64,000 nt of DNA from Halosegnis longus (lineage in GTDB: Archaea; Halobacteriota; Halobacteria; Halobacteriales; Haloarculaceae). Below the pieces are notes generated by a model, which worked only from the letters and a program-made list of their open reading frames with translations, searched no databases and was not told where the DNA came from. The stretch is taken from contig NZ_QKNW01000001.1 of assembly GCF_009663395.1 (NCBI RefSeq), positions 1,426,001 to 1,490,000 of the forward strand. The letters are read 5' to 3'. Positions 44,170 through 53,853 of the stretch are shown here, piece after piece. The translations under genes and the position numbers were made by a program. Positions within the stretch are counted from its first letter, which is position 1; every line of letters begins with the position of its first letter.

Positions 44170-44721
44170 TTAAGAATCCGCCCGAAATCGCCGCCCGGCG
44201 CGGGCCGCGAGCCGTGCGACTCGGAGGGGTTCGGGCCGACCCCCCTCGGGCGTGAACCCCCGGACAATCGGTTCGGGGTCGTCGGTCCCGACGGCTCGCA
44301 CCCACACCCGCTCGCCGTTGACCGCGACCTGCTCTCGCGGCGGCTGTCGCTCGTAGATACCACGGCGCGCGGCGAGTGCGTCGCCGTCGAACTCGCGGGC
44401 GAGTGCGGCGTCGAGTCCCGCGCTCGCCTCGAAGGAGACAGAGACGACGGGGCGGTCGGCCTGCTCGTGAACCCGGTGGAGGTCGAAGAGATTGAACCAC
44501 GCGGGCGCGATGCCCGCAAGCAGTACGTACTGTGCGTCTGGTCGGTCGAGCCGCGAGAGAAGGGAGCAGGCGGCGTCGGTCGCGTCGAGCCCGCCGACGG
44601 TACAGCGGCCGTACTCCAGTCCGTCGACGCTTCGGTCGGCGCGGACGACCGCCGCGGCGAGGGTCGACTCGCCGTCGCCGGCCGACTCGGCGATACCGAC
44701 CGCCCGGGTGGCCTGCTTCAC
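44170..44721 (-). CDS. DUF99 (endonuclease dU-like) protein
   Basis: The 183-residue protein has the DUF99 pattern: VGIAESAGDG near the start, VLLAGIAPAWFNLFDLHRVHE in the middle and PVVSVSFEASAG. The family is related to endonuclease V and is labelled endonuclease dU. The GTG start lies directly after the DUF5786 stop, and udg follows, which fits repair of deaminated bases. The function here is inferred from context. Confidence 0.8.
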   Translation of the reverse strand: MKQATRAVGIAESAGDGESTLAAAVVRADRSVDGLEYGRCTVGGLDATDAACSLLSRLDRPDAQYVLLAGIAPAWFNLFDLHRVHEQADRPVVSVSFEASAGLDAALAREFDGDALAARRGIYERQPPREQVAVNGERVWVRAVGTDDPEPIVRGFTPEGGRPEPLRVARLAARAGRRFRADS

Positions 44722-44898
44722 TCAGTCGTCGTCCTGCATCTCCTGGAACTGGTCGAGCAGTTCGTCACTGGAGTCCAGATCGAAGGAGACCTCGCCGTCG
44801 TGGTCGTGTTCCGCGGCGTTGATGCCGTCTTCGTCCTCGAAGTCGGTGTCGTACTCCTGATTCTCCTGTTCGGACTCATCATAGCTCCCAAATCCCAT
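44722..44898 (-). CDS. DUF5786-type very acidic small protein
   Basis: The 58-residue protein is almost half Asp/Glu (SYDESEQENQEYDTDFEDEDG) with few basic residues. It is conserved in haloarchaea as DUF5786 but without known function. The start at 44898 leaves out an upstream in-frame part. Its TGA is directly followed by the GTG of the DUF99 gene. Confidence 0.8.
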   Translation of the reverse strand: MGFGSYDESEQENQEYDTDFEDEDGINAAEHDHDGEVSFDLDSSDELLDQFQEMQDDD

Positions 44899-44980
44899 AT
44901 GTATACGTAAGTTACTAATCTGGACGGAAAAGCTCACGGGTCGTCCACAGGCTCAAGCGTCCCCCTCACGTACCCCGACT

Positions 44981-45586
44981 ATGGACCCGATTCCGGTCAC
45001 CGCAGACGCAGAGGTGTTCACCTGCAACGCGTATCTCGTCCCCGGCGAGACGACCACGCTCGTCGACGCCGGCGCGATGGAGGGGGTCGTCGAGGTCATC
45101 GAGTCGCACGTCGAATCGGTCGACGCCGTCGTTCTCACCCACCAGCACGGCGACCACGTCGCCCAACTCGACGCCGTCGTCGACCGATTCGACCCCGACG
45201 TGTACGCCTACGCCGACCACGACCACCGGACCCACGCCATCGACGACGGCGACACCGTCCCAATCGGCGACGAGGCGTTCGACGTGGTGTACACACCGGG
45301 CCACGCCGACGACCACGTCTCCTTGGTCTCCGACGCGACGCTCTTCTCGGGCGACGTCGTCGTCTACAACGACGGAGCCTTCGACGACGGGAGCTTCGGG
45401 CGCACGGACATGGCCGGTCAGTCGCGCGAGCGACTCATCGAATCCCTGCAGGACCTCCTTCCGCACCTCGACGGCGTCGAAGCGATGTACGCGGGCCACG
45501 GCGACCCGTTCACGGGTGACGTGACCGAGGTCGTCGAGCGGGCGCTCGAACGCGCACAGCGCCGCGAGCCGAAGTACCCCGAATGA
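44981..45586 (+). CDS. Metallo-beta-lactamase fold hydrolase
   Basis: The 201-residue protein has the metal motif [10 protein letters not shown] (HXHXDH), later GHADDHVSL and SGDVVVYND, and the final His in AGHGDPF. These enzymes hydrolyse thioesters or other small substrates (glyoxalase II-like). It is followed by trm1 after 34 bp on the same strand. Confidence 0.9.
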   Translation: MDPIPVTADAEVFTCNAYLVPGETTTLVDAGAMEGVVEVIESHVESVDAVVLTHQHGDHVAQLDAVVDRFDPDVYAYADHDHRTHAIDDGDTVPIGDEAFDVVYTPGHADDHVSLVSDATLFSGDVVVYNDGAFDDGSFGRTDMAGQSRERLIESLQDLLPHLDGVEAMYAGHGDPFTGDVTEVVERALERAQRREPKYPE

Positions 45587-45620
45587 AACTCCTTTTCGCC
45601 CGCGAGCGGCGACTCGGCGT

Positions 45621-46733
45621 ATGAACGTATCGGAAGGCGGCGTCACCATCGAGGTGTCCGAGACGCGCGACGGCGCGAGCGAGGGGACCGGCGAGGGCGT
45701 CTTCTTCAACCCCACACAGGAGCTGAACCGCGACCTCACCGTCGCCGTCCTCGACACGTGGGCCGAGGAGCAACGCGACGGTCCCGGCACGTATCTCGAC
45801 GCGATGTGCGCCTCCGGGGTCCGCGGCGTCCGCGCGGCGAACGCCGGCTGGGACGTGACCTGTACCGACATCGACAGCGACGCGACGGAGCTTGCGGCCC
45901 GGAACCTCGACCGCAACGACCTCGCGGGCGAGACCGAGCGCACGAACGTCAACGCCCACCTCTACGAGCACCACTACGACGTGGTCGACCTCGACCCGTT
46001 CGGGACGGTCGTGCCCTTCCTCGATGCGGCGTTCAACGGCGCGAGCGAACTGCTGTGTATCACGGCGACCGACACCGCCCCGCTGTGTGGTGCCCACTTC
46101 GAGAGCGGCGTCCGCAAGTACGGCGTCGTCCCGCGCAACACGGAGTTCCACCCCGAGATGGGAACCCGGACCCTGCTGTCGGCGTCTGTTCGGACCGCGG
46201 CCCGGTACGACGTGGCCGCGACTCCCGTCTTCACTCACGCGACCAGCCACTACGTCCGGACGTATCTCGCACTCGATTCGGGCGCGAGCGAGGCGAACGA
46301 CCGCATCGACCAGCTCGGCTACGTCGACTGGTGTAACCACTGCTACTGGCGCGACCACGAGCACGGACTCATCGCCGACCCTGTTGAGGAGTGTCCACAC
46401 TGCGGCCACGCCACGCAAACCGCGGGCCCGCTGTGGCTCGGCCCGACCCACGACCAGTCGTTCGCCGCCGCCGTCCGCGAGAACGTCACCGAGACGATGG
46501 GCGAGGCGACGAAGGCCCGGCGGCTCTGTGACCGCCTCGAAGTCGAGCGCCACGACCCCACCCACTACGACCAACACGAACTGTACGGCAACTGGGGCGA
46601 GTCGGCTATCGGGATGGACGACTTTCTCGACGCGCTCCGGGACGCCGGCCACCCGGCCTCCCGCAGCCACTACGGCGGAACGACGTTCAAGACGCCGGCG
46701 TCGGTCGGCGAGATTCGCGACGCCGTCTTATAA
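45621..46733 (+). CDS. trm1: tRNA (guanine26-N2)-dimethyltransferase
   Basis: The enzyme makes N2,N2-dimethylguanosine at position 26 of tRNA using SAM. The 370-residue protein has the family start [22 protein letters not shown], the SAM loop [30 protein letters not shown] (DPFG catalytic motif) and a zinc site with CNHCYW and CPHCGHA. Confidence 0.95.
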   Translation: MNVSEGGVTIEVSETRDGASEGTGEGVFFNPTQELNRDLTVAVLDTWAEEQRDGPGTYLDAMCASGVRGVRAANAGWDVTCTDIDSDATELAARNLDRNDLAGETERTNVNAHLYEHHYDVVDLDPFGTVVPFLDAAFNGASELLCITATDTAPLCGAHFESGVRKYGVVPRNTEFHPEMGTRTLLSASVRTAARYDVAATPVFTHATSHYVRTYLALDSGASEANDRIDQLGYVDWCNHCYWRDHEHGLIADPVEECPHCGHATQTAGPLWLGPTHDQSFAAAVRENVTETMGEATKARRLCDRLEVERHDPTHYDQHELYGNWGESAIGMDDFLDALRDAGHPASRSHYGGTTFKTPASVGEIRDAVL

Positions 46734-46757
46734 CTGACTGCGCGTCGACCACCGGAT

Positions 46758-47552
46758 ATGCGCCGTCTCGCTCGCGACGTGTACGCCGTCGGTCGCCGGG
46801 CCGACGTGTCGACGCTCGCGGGAGCACTCGCGTACTTCGCGTTCGTCGCGCTCGTCCCGCTTGGCGTGTTGTTCGTCGTCGCGATAGCCACGCTGGTCGG
46901 CGAGCCGACCGGCTCGCGGGTGCTCGCGCTCCTCGCTGAGACGCTCGAACCCGGAGTCGGCTCGCTCATCGAGTCGAACGTGCGCGACGCCCGCGGTCGG
47001 TTCGAGGCGACGCTGCTCGGCACGGCGACGCTCGCGTTCGGTGGGGTCCGGCTGTTCCAGACGCTGGAGCGGGGCTTCGCCAGCATCTACGGCGAGCGCC
47101 GCGGGCGGTCGCGGTCGGCGGCCCTCCGAGACGTGGCCGTGGTCGCGCTCGCCGACGGCCTCGCGCTCGCCGTCCTCGGTGTGGCCGGGAGCCACCTCGT
47201 CCACGGCGTCTCTGACGGCTGGGTTGCACCCGTCGGCACCGTCTTCCTGTTCGCCGGACTCGTCTGTGCCGTCCTCCCGACGTTCGCCGTCTTCCCGTCC
47301 GCGTCAGTGGGTGCGCGCGAAGCCCTCCCGGGCGCGGCGCTGTCGGCGGGGAGTTGGACCCTCGCGACGGTCGCCGTCAGGTGGTACGCCACCACCGGCG
47401 GACCGTGGCAGTACGGCGCGCTCGGAGTCGTCGTGCTCTCGCTCGGCTGGCTCTACGTCGGCGGGCTGGTCGTACTCGTCGGTGCAGCGCTCAACGCCGT
47501 GCTCGGCGGCCACGTCGACCCCGACGAGGCGTGGCATCCCGGCGATTATTAG
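46758..47552 (+). CDS. YihY/BrkB family membrane protein (first of a pair)
   Basis: The 264-residue protein has six predicted membrane helices. The family blocks are TLAGALAYFAFVALVPLGVL and WYATTGGPWQYGALGVVVLSLGWLYVGG-type near the end, where GALGVVVLSLGWLYVGGLVVLVGAALNA is characteristic. Function unknown; older links to ribonuclease BN were a mistake. It lies 23 bp before a longer paralogue. Confidence 0.9.
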   Translation: MRRLARDVYAVGRRADVSTLAGALAYFAFVALVPLGVLFVVAIATLVGEPTGSRVLALLAETLEPGVGSLIESNVRDARGRFEATLLGTATLAFGGVRLFQTLERGFASIYGERRGRSRSAALRDVAVVALADGLALAVLGVAGSHLVHGVSDGWVAPVGTVFLFAGLVCAVLPTFAVFPSASVGAREALPGAALSAGSWTLATVAVRWYATTGGPWQYGALGVVVLSLGWLYVGGLVVLVGAALNAVLGGHVDPDEAWHPGDY

Positions 47553-47575
47553 TACGGAGTCGCCCACCACAGGGT

Positions 47576-48850
47576 ATGAACCGCCGTCAGTCCGGCCTGC
47601 TCGACACCGTGGGGACGGTCGTCACCGTGGTCCGGAGCGACCAAATCACCTTCATCGCCGCGAGTCTCGCCTACTACGCGTTCATCTCGCTGCTCCCGCT
47701 GCTGTTGCTCACCGTCGTCGCCGTCAGCGTGGTCGGCGGGCCGGAGCTGGCCGCGACGCTCGGCACCGCGGCCGCGAACTCTTTCGGCCAACAGGCCGGT
47801 GCGCTCGTCGAGAGCGCGCTCGTCAACGCCGCGGGCAGAAGCGGTGCCACCGTCGTCGGGACCGCGCTTCTCGTCTGGTCTGCCCTGAAGCTGTTTCGCG
47901 GGCTGAAGGTCGCGTTCACCACCATCTACGGCACCGTCGACGAGCAGTCGATTCTCGACCAGCTCCGCGACGGCTTCGTCGCGCTCGTCGGCGTCGGGCT
48001 CGGCATCGCGGCGACGGTGGTCGTCGGCTTCGCCGTCGCCCGCGTCGACCGCTCCATCGTCGGTATCGACATGGCGGACGTGGCCGGGACGGGACTGCTC
48101 GTGCTCGGGCTCCTGCTCGTCTTCTTACCCCTCTACTACGTGCTTCCCGACCGCGGCGTGGTGACGGTCCGCGAGGCAGTCCCGGGGGCGCTCGTCGCCG
48201 CCGTCGGCTGGACCGGGCTACAGGTCGGCTTCCGCATCTATGCGGAACAGGCCGCGACCTACCAGGCGTACGGCGTCCTCGGCGGCGTGCTCCTGCTCGT
48301 CACCTTCCTGTACATCGGCGGCATCATCCTGCTCGTCGGCGTCGTCGTGAACGCCGTCCTCGCCGGGCGCATCGACGACCAGAGCGACCTCATCGACACC
48401 GACGCCCACGAGACAGGAGGGAGGGGCTTATCTGCCACGGGTACGACCACTCTCGATGTGAGCGAGGACGCCGACGACCGCGACGGACACGACGACCGCG
48501 ACGAGGAGATTCGCGAACTCCGTGAACGACTCGCCGAGTTCGAAGACGAGGTCGAAGAGCGCACGGTCAAACGCGACGACCTGGAGCGTGACCTCAAGCG
48601 GTACGTCCGCCGGAAAGTTCGCTCCGGGAAAGCCCGCGGCTGGGGACCGTATCTCGTCTTGCTGTACGGGACGGTCATGACGCTCGGCGCGTTCACTCAG
48701 CTTTCGGGCGGGTGGGCCGTCCTCGCGATGCTCGTCATCTGGCTGTCGACGCTCGGGCTGTACGCGCTGATGCTCATCGTCGGCGGGGGACTCTCCGCGG
48801 CACAGCTCCCGTTCAAGCTGCGTGACTCCGTCGCCGACCGGCGGAGATGA
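47576..48850 (+). CDS. YihY/BrkB family membrane protein with coiled-coil and extra C-terminal TM pair
   Basis: The 424-residue paralogue has the same six-helix core (FIAASLAYYAFISLLPLLLL, TYQAYGVLGGVLLLVTFLYIGGII), plus a C-terminal coiled coil (about 300-345; EEIRELRERLAEFEDEVEER) and two further helices (about 360-405). The start ATG at 47576 puts MNRRQSGLLDT before helix 1. Its end overlaps the PAP2 start by 4 nt. Confidence 0.9.
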   Translation: MNRRQSGLLDTVGTVVTVVRSDQITFIAASLAYYAFISLLPLLLLTVVAVSVVGGPELAATLGTAAANSFGQQAGALVESALVNAAGRSGATVVGTALLVWSALKLFRGLKVAFTTIYGTVDEQSILDQLRDGFVALVGVGLGIAATVVVGFAVARVDRSIVGIDMADVAGTGLLVLGLLLVFLPLYYVLPDRGVVTVREAVPGALVAAVGWTGLQVGFRIYAEQAATYQAYGVLGGVLLLVTFLYIGGIILLVGVVVNAVLAGRIDDQSDLIDTDAHETGGRGLSATGTTTLDVSEDADDRDGHDDRDEEIRELRERLAEFEDEVEERTVKRDDLERDLKRYVRRKVRSGKARGWGPYLVLLYGTVMTLGAFTQLSGGWAVLAMLVIWLSTLGLYALMLIVGGGLSAAQLPFKLRDSVADRRR

Positions 48851-49740
48851 GCCACGGGCTCGGTGTCGTCGCCGCGCTGCGTGACGCCCCCGACATCGTC
48901 GTCGTCGGCTTCGCACTCCTCACCCAACTGGGTGACTTCTGGTGGTATCTGTCCGTCCTGACGCTGGCGTACGCCTTCGCCGGCATCCATCCGCGACTGC
49001 GCGGCGAGCGCGTGCGCGAACGCGTCGCCTTCGTCATCGCCGTCGCGCTCGGTGCCCTCGCCGTCACCTATCTGCTGAAGCTGACGGTCGCACATCCGCG
49101 CCCGCCGGGTGCCGAGACCGCCCGTGACCTCGCGTGGCTGCCCGCCTCGCTCGACCCCGTCTGGACGTTCCTCGCGACCAGCGAGAGCTACACGCTCCCC
49201 TCCGGACACGCCACCGGGAGCGCGGCGATATACGGCGCTATCGCGCTCGTGAGCCGATGGGGCAGTCGTCGGCTCCGGTACGGCAGCGCCCTCGTGCTGG
49301 TCGCGCTCATCGCCCTTTCACGGGTCGTCATCGGCGTCCACTATCTCGGCGACGTGCTCGTCGGTCTCGCGGTCGGTGGCGGCTATCTCGCCGTCGTCTG
49401 GCTCGCCACCCGGGGTCGGAAGGTCAAGCGCGCCTTCTCGCTCGCCCTCGCCGTCGCGCTCGTCGGCATGTTCGCGACGCTGACGCCCGAGACGGCTGCT
49501 ATCGCCGGAGCCACGCTCAGCGGGCGTATCACCTGGACCATCGTCGGTGGACGGCTCCCGGCGTTCTCGACGGGCACCGAGGGGGCGGTGACGGCGGTCG
49601 TCGCGCTCGTCGGGGCGGCGCTTGCGGGCGGAGCCGCGTTCGCGGGCGACGCCAGCGTCGTCGTGCTGTTCGTCGCTGCTGCCGGCGGTATCACGCTGAT
49701 TCTCACGTCACCGCTGGCGACACAGCGGCTGCTCGGGTAG
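48847..49740 (+). CDS. PAP2-family membrane phosphatase
   Basis: The 297-residue protein has the phosphatase signature in three parts: KLTVAHPRPPG (about 78-88), TLPSGHATGS (about 116-125) and SRVVIGVHYLGDV (about 158-170). It dephosphorylates lipid phosphates such as undecaprenyl or dolichyl pyrophosphate. The last 120 residues are four more hydrophobic segments. Co-transcribed with the BrkB gene upstream. Confidence 0.92.
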   Translation: MSHGLGVVAALRDAPDIVVVGFALLTQLGDFWWYLSVLTLAYAFAGIHPRLRGERVRERVAFVIAVALGALAVTYLLKLTVAHPRPPGAETARDLAWLPASLDPVWTFLATSESYTLPSGHATGSAAIYGAIALVSRWGSRRLRYGSALVLVALIALSRVVIGVHYLGDVLVGLAVGGGYLAVVWLATRGRKVKRAFSLALAVALVGMFATLTPETAAIAGATLSGRITWTIVGGRLPAFSTGTEGAVTAVVALVGAALAGGAAFAGDASVVVLFVAAAGGITLILTSPLATQRLLG

Positions 49741-49764
49741 CCGTCGGCTGTCGCTTTCTCGCGG

Positions 49765-49770
49765 AAAAAA
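49765..49770 (-). terminator. Oligo-T terminator after glnA
   Basis: Six Ts on the minus strand lie about 19-24 bp beyond the glnA stop. Confidence 0.45.
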
Positions 49771-49788
49771 CGGAGAGGAAAGTCCGCG

Positions 49789-51150
49789 TTAGAACGTTTC
49801 GAGGTAGCGGTCGATCTCCCAGTCGGAGACATCGACGCGGTAGTCGTCGTACTCGGCCGTCTTGGCCTCGAGGAACTTCTCGGCGACGTGGTCGCCGAGC
49901 GCGTCCATCACGAGCTCGTCCTCTTCGAGCGCGTCGAGCGCCTCGCCGAGGTTCGACGGCAGCGTGGTGATGCCGTACTCCTCGCGTTTTGCCTCGTCGA
50001 ACTCGTAGATGTTCTCGCGGACCGGGTCCGGGCAGTCGAGTTCGCGCTCGATGCCGTCGAGACCGGCGTGGATGAGCGCCGCGAAGGCGAGATACGGGTT
50101 ACACGACGGGTCCGGGAAGCGCGCCTCGATACGGGAGGCGGCCGGCACGCGGGCGGCCGGCTTGCGGATGAGCGCGGAGCGGTTGCGGTCGGACCACGCG
50201 ACGTACACCGGAGCCTCGTAGCCGGGGACGAGTCGCTTGTAGCTGTTGACGGTCGGGTTCGTCACGGCCGCGAGCGCCTCGGCGTGGTCGAGGATGCCGG
50301 CGGTGAACTGCTTTGCCGTCTCGCTCAGGTCGAACTCGTCGTCGCCGTCGTGGAAGGCGTTCTCCCCGTCCTCGGTGAACAGCGAGATGTGGGTGTGCAT
50401 GCCCGAACCGTTGATGCGCGGAATCGGCTTCGGCATGAACGTGGCGTGGAGGTCGTGTTGTGCGGCAATCGCACGAACGACCGTCCGGAAGGTCCCGACG
50501 TTGTCGGCCGTCGTCAGGGCGTCGTCGTACTCGAAGTTGATTTCGTGTTGACCCTGTGCGACCTCGTGGTGGGAGGCCTCGATGTCGAAGCCCATCTCTT
50601 CGAGTCCGAAGATGATGTCACGGCGCACGTCCGAGGCGAGGTCCTTCGGCGCGAGGTCGAAGTAGCCGCCGGCGTCGTTCGTCTTCGTCGTCGCGCGCCC
50701 GTCCTCGTCCTCCTCGAAGAGGAAGAACTCCGGTTCTGGGGCGGCGTTGACCTCGAATCCCATCTCCGAGGCGCGGTCGAGTGCGTCTTTCAGAACGTAG
50801 CGCGGGTCTCCCTCGAACGGCTCGCCCGTCGACGTGTTGATGACGTCACAGATGAGACGCGCGGAGTGGCCGTCGCGCCACGGCAGGATGGCGAACGTGC
50901 TCGCGTCGGGCTTGAGCCGCATGTCCGACTCCTGAATACGGACGAACCCTTCGATGGAAGAGCCGTCGAAGTAGATGCCCTCGGTGAACGCCTTCTCCGC
51001 CTGGTCGGCGGGGACCGCGACGTTCTTGACCGTCCCGAGGATGTCCGTGAACTGGAGCCGCAGGAAGTCCACGTTCTTCTCGTCGATTTCGTCCAGTACG
51101 CGCTGTGCTTCCGCCGAAAGGCCGCCGTCCGGTGCAGTGTCCTCCGTCAT
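49789..51150 (-). CDS. glnA: Glutamine synthetase, type I
   Basis: The enzyme makes glutamine from glutamate, ammonia and ATP. The 453-residue protein has the family pattern: [34 protein letters not shown] (active site near the start), [15 protein letters not shown]-type ([18 protein letters not shown]), [20 protein letters not shown] and [13 protein letters not shown]. The start at 51150 was chosen; an extension of 22 codons upstream overlaps the promoter. It is divergent from lrp. Confidence 0.96.
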   Translation of the reverse strand: MTEDTAPDGGLSAEAQRVLDEIDEKNVDFLRLQFTDILGTVKNVAVPADQAEKAFTEGIYFDGSSIEGFVRIQESDMRLKPDASTFAILPWRDGHSARLICDVINTSTGEPFEGDPRYVLKDALDRASEMGFEVNAAPEPEFFLFEEDEDGRATTKTNDAGGYFDLAPKDLASDVRRDIIFGLEEMGFDIEASHHEVAQGQHEINFEYDDALTTADNVGTFRTVVRAIAAQHDLHATFMPKPIPRINGSGMHTHISLFTEDGENAFHDGDDEFDLSETAKQFTAGILDHAEALAAVTNPTVNSYKRLVPGYEAPVYVAWSDRNRSALIRKPAARVPAASRIEARFPDPSCNPYLAFAALIHAGLDGIERELDCPDPVRENIYEFDEAKREEYGITTLPSNLGEALDALEEDELVMDALGDHVAEKFLEAKTAEYDDYRVDVSDWEIDRYLETF

Positions 51151-51180
51151 GTTCGAGACAGGTGTACTGAACGTCCCCGG

Positions 51181-51188
51181 TATTAAAG
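51181..51188 (-). promoter_or_regulatory. TATA box of glnA
   Basis: CTTTAATA on the minus strand is 31-38 bp before the glnA start. Confidence 0.5.
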
Positions 51189-51241
51189 CAGTATCTATCT
51201 TCGCAAAACATACCAAGCTCGCTCAGGAACTGGATATTCGT

Positions 51242-51250
51242 AAACTTATA
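51242..51250 (+). promoter_or_regulatory. TATA box of lrp
   Basis: ACTTATAA-like sequence 27-35 bp before the lrp ATG at 51277. Confidence 0.5.
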
Positions 51251-51276
51251 ATGGTGGGGAGGCGTTACCAGGTGTA

Positions 51277-51735
51277 ATGACGTACGAAAACCTCGACCGA
51301 CGGTTGGTGAACGCACTTCTCGAAGACGGCCGCGCCTCGCTTCGCTCGCTCGCCGAGGAACTCGACGTGAGCGTCACCACCGTCTCCAATCACATCTCCG
51401 AGCTCGAAGAGTCGGGCATCATCTCCGGGTACACGCCCGTCGTCGGCTACGACGAACTCGGCTACGACGTCACGGCGATTATCCAGCTCAAGTGTGAAGG
51501 CTCCGCGCTCCCCGACATCACCGAACGGCTCCGCGAACACAGCCAGATGATTTCGGTGTACGAGGTGACGGGCGACCACGACGTTATCGCCATCGGAAAG
51601 TTCACGGACACCGACCACATGAACTCTCAAATCAAGGAGCTGCTCATCGACCCAGACATCAAGGAGTCGAACACGAGCGTCGTTCTCAACTCCGTGCTCG
51701 AAAACGAACAGTTCGCCCTCGACATCAAAGAGTAA
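51277..51735 (+). CDS. lrp: Lrp/AsnC family transcriptional regulator
   Basis: The 152-residue protein has the Lrp winged helix (about 3-60: [43 protein letters not shown]) and a C-terminal RAM domain (about 70-145) with [16 protein letters not shown]. Its place next to glnA is shared with other haloarchaea, where Lrp regulates glutamine synthetase. Control of glnA and itself is likely here. Confidence 0.94.
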   Translation: MTYENLDRRLVNALLEDGRASLRSLAEELDVSVTTVSNHISELEESGIISGYTPVVGYDELGYDVTAIIQLKCEGSALPDITERLREHSQMISVYEVTGDHDVIAIGKFTDTDHMNSQIKELLIDPDIKESNTSVVLNSVLENEQFALDIKE

Positions 51736-51788
51736 GCTCTCATGCCGTTGTCCGTCCTTCGAACTCCGGACAGCTACGGGTATACAAG

Positions 51789-52166
51789 CTACAGCAACTG
51801 CTCAAGTTGGTGGCGACGACGGCTCACGTCGAAGTGGAGCCGAACGTTCCCCTGACTCGACAGCCGGTCGAGCACGAGCAGCGGGTCGACCCCCTCGCTC
51901 TCGACAGCTTCGAGCAGCCCTTCGATGTCGTTGCGGTTGAGCGCGAGCGAATCCATCATCCCGAGTGCGAGTGCCATTGCTGCGCCGGCGTCGCCCTCCG
52001 GAAACTCGTCGGAGACGTGCGAGAAGTCCGGCTCGTCGCCGAACTCCGCCGGCTGGCTGGCGAGACACCGCGTGCAGGTCGCGACGTACTCGCTGTCCAC
52101 GTACTCGCGGAGATTCAGCGGGACCTCGTACATCGTCGTCGGGCCGCCACAGTGGTTGCAGTCCAT
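51789..52166 (-). CDS. Zinc-finger-type small protein (DUF6276-like), function unknown
   Basis: The 125-residue protein starts with CNHCGG (C3, C6) and later CTRCLA (C31, C34), a typical zinc ribbon pair. The C-terminal helical half (about 60-120) has MALALGMMDSLALNRNDIEGLLEAVE. Similar proteins are widespread in haloarchaea without function. Confidence 0.75.
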   Translation of the reverse strand: MDCNHCGGPTTMYEVPLNLREYVDSEYVATCTRCLASQPAEFGDEPDFSHVSDEFPEGDAGAAMALALGMMDSLALNRNDIEGLLEAVESEGVDPLLVLDRLSSQGNVRLHFDVSRRRHQLEQLL

Positions 52167-52213
52167 ACCGCGGCCACGGCGGCGAGCAAAAAGGGTGTGA
52201 CTATTCGGCCGGC

Positions 52214-53149
52214 TCAGACGTAGGTGAACCACTCGTCGTGGTCGTCCGTCTCGCGCTCGACGAGGTCGAAGAAGGCGGTCTGAAGCTCCTCGGTGACCGG
52301 GCCGCGGGTCCCCGAGCCGATGGTGACGTTGTCCACCTGCTTGATGGGGGTCACCTCGGCGGCGGAACCAGTAAAGAACAGCTCGTCGGCGGTGTGGAGC
52401 TCGCCACGCGAGATGGAGACGTTGTCGTGGACCTCGTAGCCGCGCTCCTCGGCCAGCGTGATGACGGTGTTGCGCGTGATACCGTCGAGGATGGACTCCG
52501 AGAGCCCCGGCGTGAAGATTTCGCCGTCGCGGACGAGGAAGATGTTCTCGCCCGGTCCCTCAGCGACGTTCCCCTCTTTGTTGAGGACGATGGCCTCGAC
52601 GAAGCCGTTGCGCCGGGCCTCCTCGCCGGCCAGCATGCTGTTGACGTACAGCCCGGTCGTCTTGGCGTTGGTCGGAATCTGACTGGAGGCGTGCTTTCGC
52701 CACGAGGAGACCATCACGTCGATCCCGTTTTCGAGGGCTTCCTCGCCGAGATACGCGCCCCACTCCCACGCGGCGATGGCCACGTCGGTCGGGCAGTCCT
52801 TCGGCGAGACGCCGAGGCTGTCGTAGCCGTAGAAGGCAATCGGGCGGATGTACGCCGACTCGAGCTCGTTGCGGTCGAGCAGTTCCAGGGTCGCCTCGGT
52901 GAGTTCCTCGCGGTCGTACTCGATGTCCATGTCGTACGGCTTGGTGCTCTCGTACAGGCGGTCGAGGTGCTCCTCCCAGCGGAACAGCGCCGTCCCCTCC
53001 TGCGTATCGTACGCGCGGACGCCCTCGAAGACGCCCGACCCGTAGTGAAGCCCGTGTGAGAGGACGTGCGTCGTCGCGTCACGCCAATCGACGAACTCGC
53101 CGTTCTGCCAGATGACACCGTCGTCTTCCATCGCTTCGAACGCGGACAT
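52214..53149 (-). CDS. ilvE: Branched-chain amino acid aminotransferase
   Basis: The PLP enzyme makes leucine, isoleucine and valine from their keto acids. The 311-residue class IV aminotransferase has LHYGSGVFEGVRAYDT, AYIRPIAFYGYDSLG, the PLP lysine in TNAKTTGLYVNSMLA, EGPGENIFLV, and FFTGSAAEVTPI. It has its own TATA box (CATTTAAGG) 23-31 bp upstream, so it is separate from ribB. Confidence 0.95.
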   Translation of the reverse strand: MSAFEAMEDDGVIWQNGEFVDWRDATTHVLSHGLHYGSGVFEGVRAYDTQEGTALFRWEEHLDRLYESTKPYDMDIEYDREELTEATLELLDRNELESAYIRPIAFYGYDSLGVSPKDCPTDVAIAAWEWGAYLGEEALENGIDVMVSSWRKHASSQIPTNAKTTGLYVNSMLAGEEARRNGFVEAIVLNKEGNVAEGPGENIFLVRDGEIFTPGLSESILDGITRNTVITLAEERGYEVHDNVSISRGELHTADELFFTGSAAEVTPIKQVDNVTIGSGTRGPVTEELQTAFFDLVERETDDHDEWFTYV

Positions 53150-53171
53150 ACGGATTCGTCGGTCGCTCGTA

Positions 53172-53180
53172 CCTTAAATG
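53172..53180 (-). promoter_or_regulatory. TATA box of ilvE
   Basis: CATTTAAGG on the minus strand, about 23-31 bp before the start. Confidence 0.5.
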
Positions 53181-53193
53181 TCGCAGAAACTGC

Positions 53194-53853
53194 CTACGCC
53201 AGCCGCGCGATGAGGTCGGCTCCCTCGACGTACGCGAAGCCGTTGCGGTCGGCGTACGCCCGGGCGTCGGCCGGCGAGAGCGCCTCGCCCGTCTCGTCGT
53301 CCAACATCTCACAGACGACGGCCGCGGGCGGCTGGTCGGCCGCGATGGCGAGCGCCACCGCGAGTTCGGTGTGGCCCTGGCGGTCGCCCAGCAGTTCCGG
53401 TGCGGCCCGGAGCAGGTGGACGTGACCGGGGGCGCGGAAGTCGGCCGCGAACTCCAGCGTGTCGGGTGCACGAGCCGACTCCCCGAGCCGCGAGATGGTG
53501 AGCGCGCGGTCGGCGTCGGTGATGCCCGTGAAGCTGTCGCGGTGGTTCACCGTCAGCGAGAACGACGAGCGCTCGTCGTACGCGAGTTCGTGGTCGGCCG
53601 CCGCAGGGTGGTCGAGCTGCTCTTGCATGAACGGGAGCGACCACGCCTCCGCAACCGCATCCGAGAGTGCGACGCAGATGAGCCCGCCCGCGTCGTTGCG
53701 GAGCCGCGCGACCGCGTCGGCGTCAACGGCGTGTGCCGGGTAGATGAGGTCAGTCTCTCCCTCGCGGTCGGCCGCGTCGTGGACTAAGATTGGCTCGCCG
53801 CGGCGGTAGGCCGCGATGGCAGCATCGACGGCCGCGTTACTCTGCTGTGACAC
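53194..53853 (-). CDS. ribB: 3,4-dihydroxy-2-butanone 4-phosphate synthase
   Basis: The enzyme turns ribulose 5-phosphate into the four-carbon unit of riboflavin. The 219-residue protein has [49 protein letters not shown] and [10 protein letters not shown], the blocks of the active site. It overlaps the start region of the gene upstream (riboflavin kinase) by 17 nt, so they are translated together. Confidence 0.95.
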   Translation of the reverse strand: MSQQSNAAVDAAIAAYRRGEPILVHDAADREGETDLIYPAHAVDADAVARLRNDAGGLICVALSDAVAEAWSLPFMQEQLDHPAAADHELAYDERSSFSLTVNHRDSFTGITDADRALTISRLGESARAPDTLEFAADFRAPGHVHLLRAAPELLGDRQGHTELAVALAIAADQPPAAVVCEMLDDETGEALSPADARAYADRNGFAYVEGADLIARLA

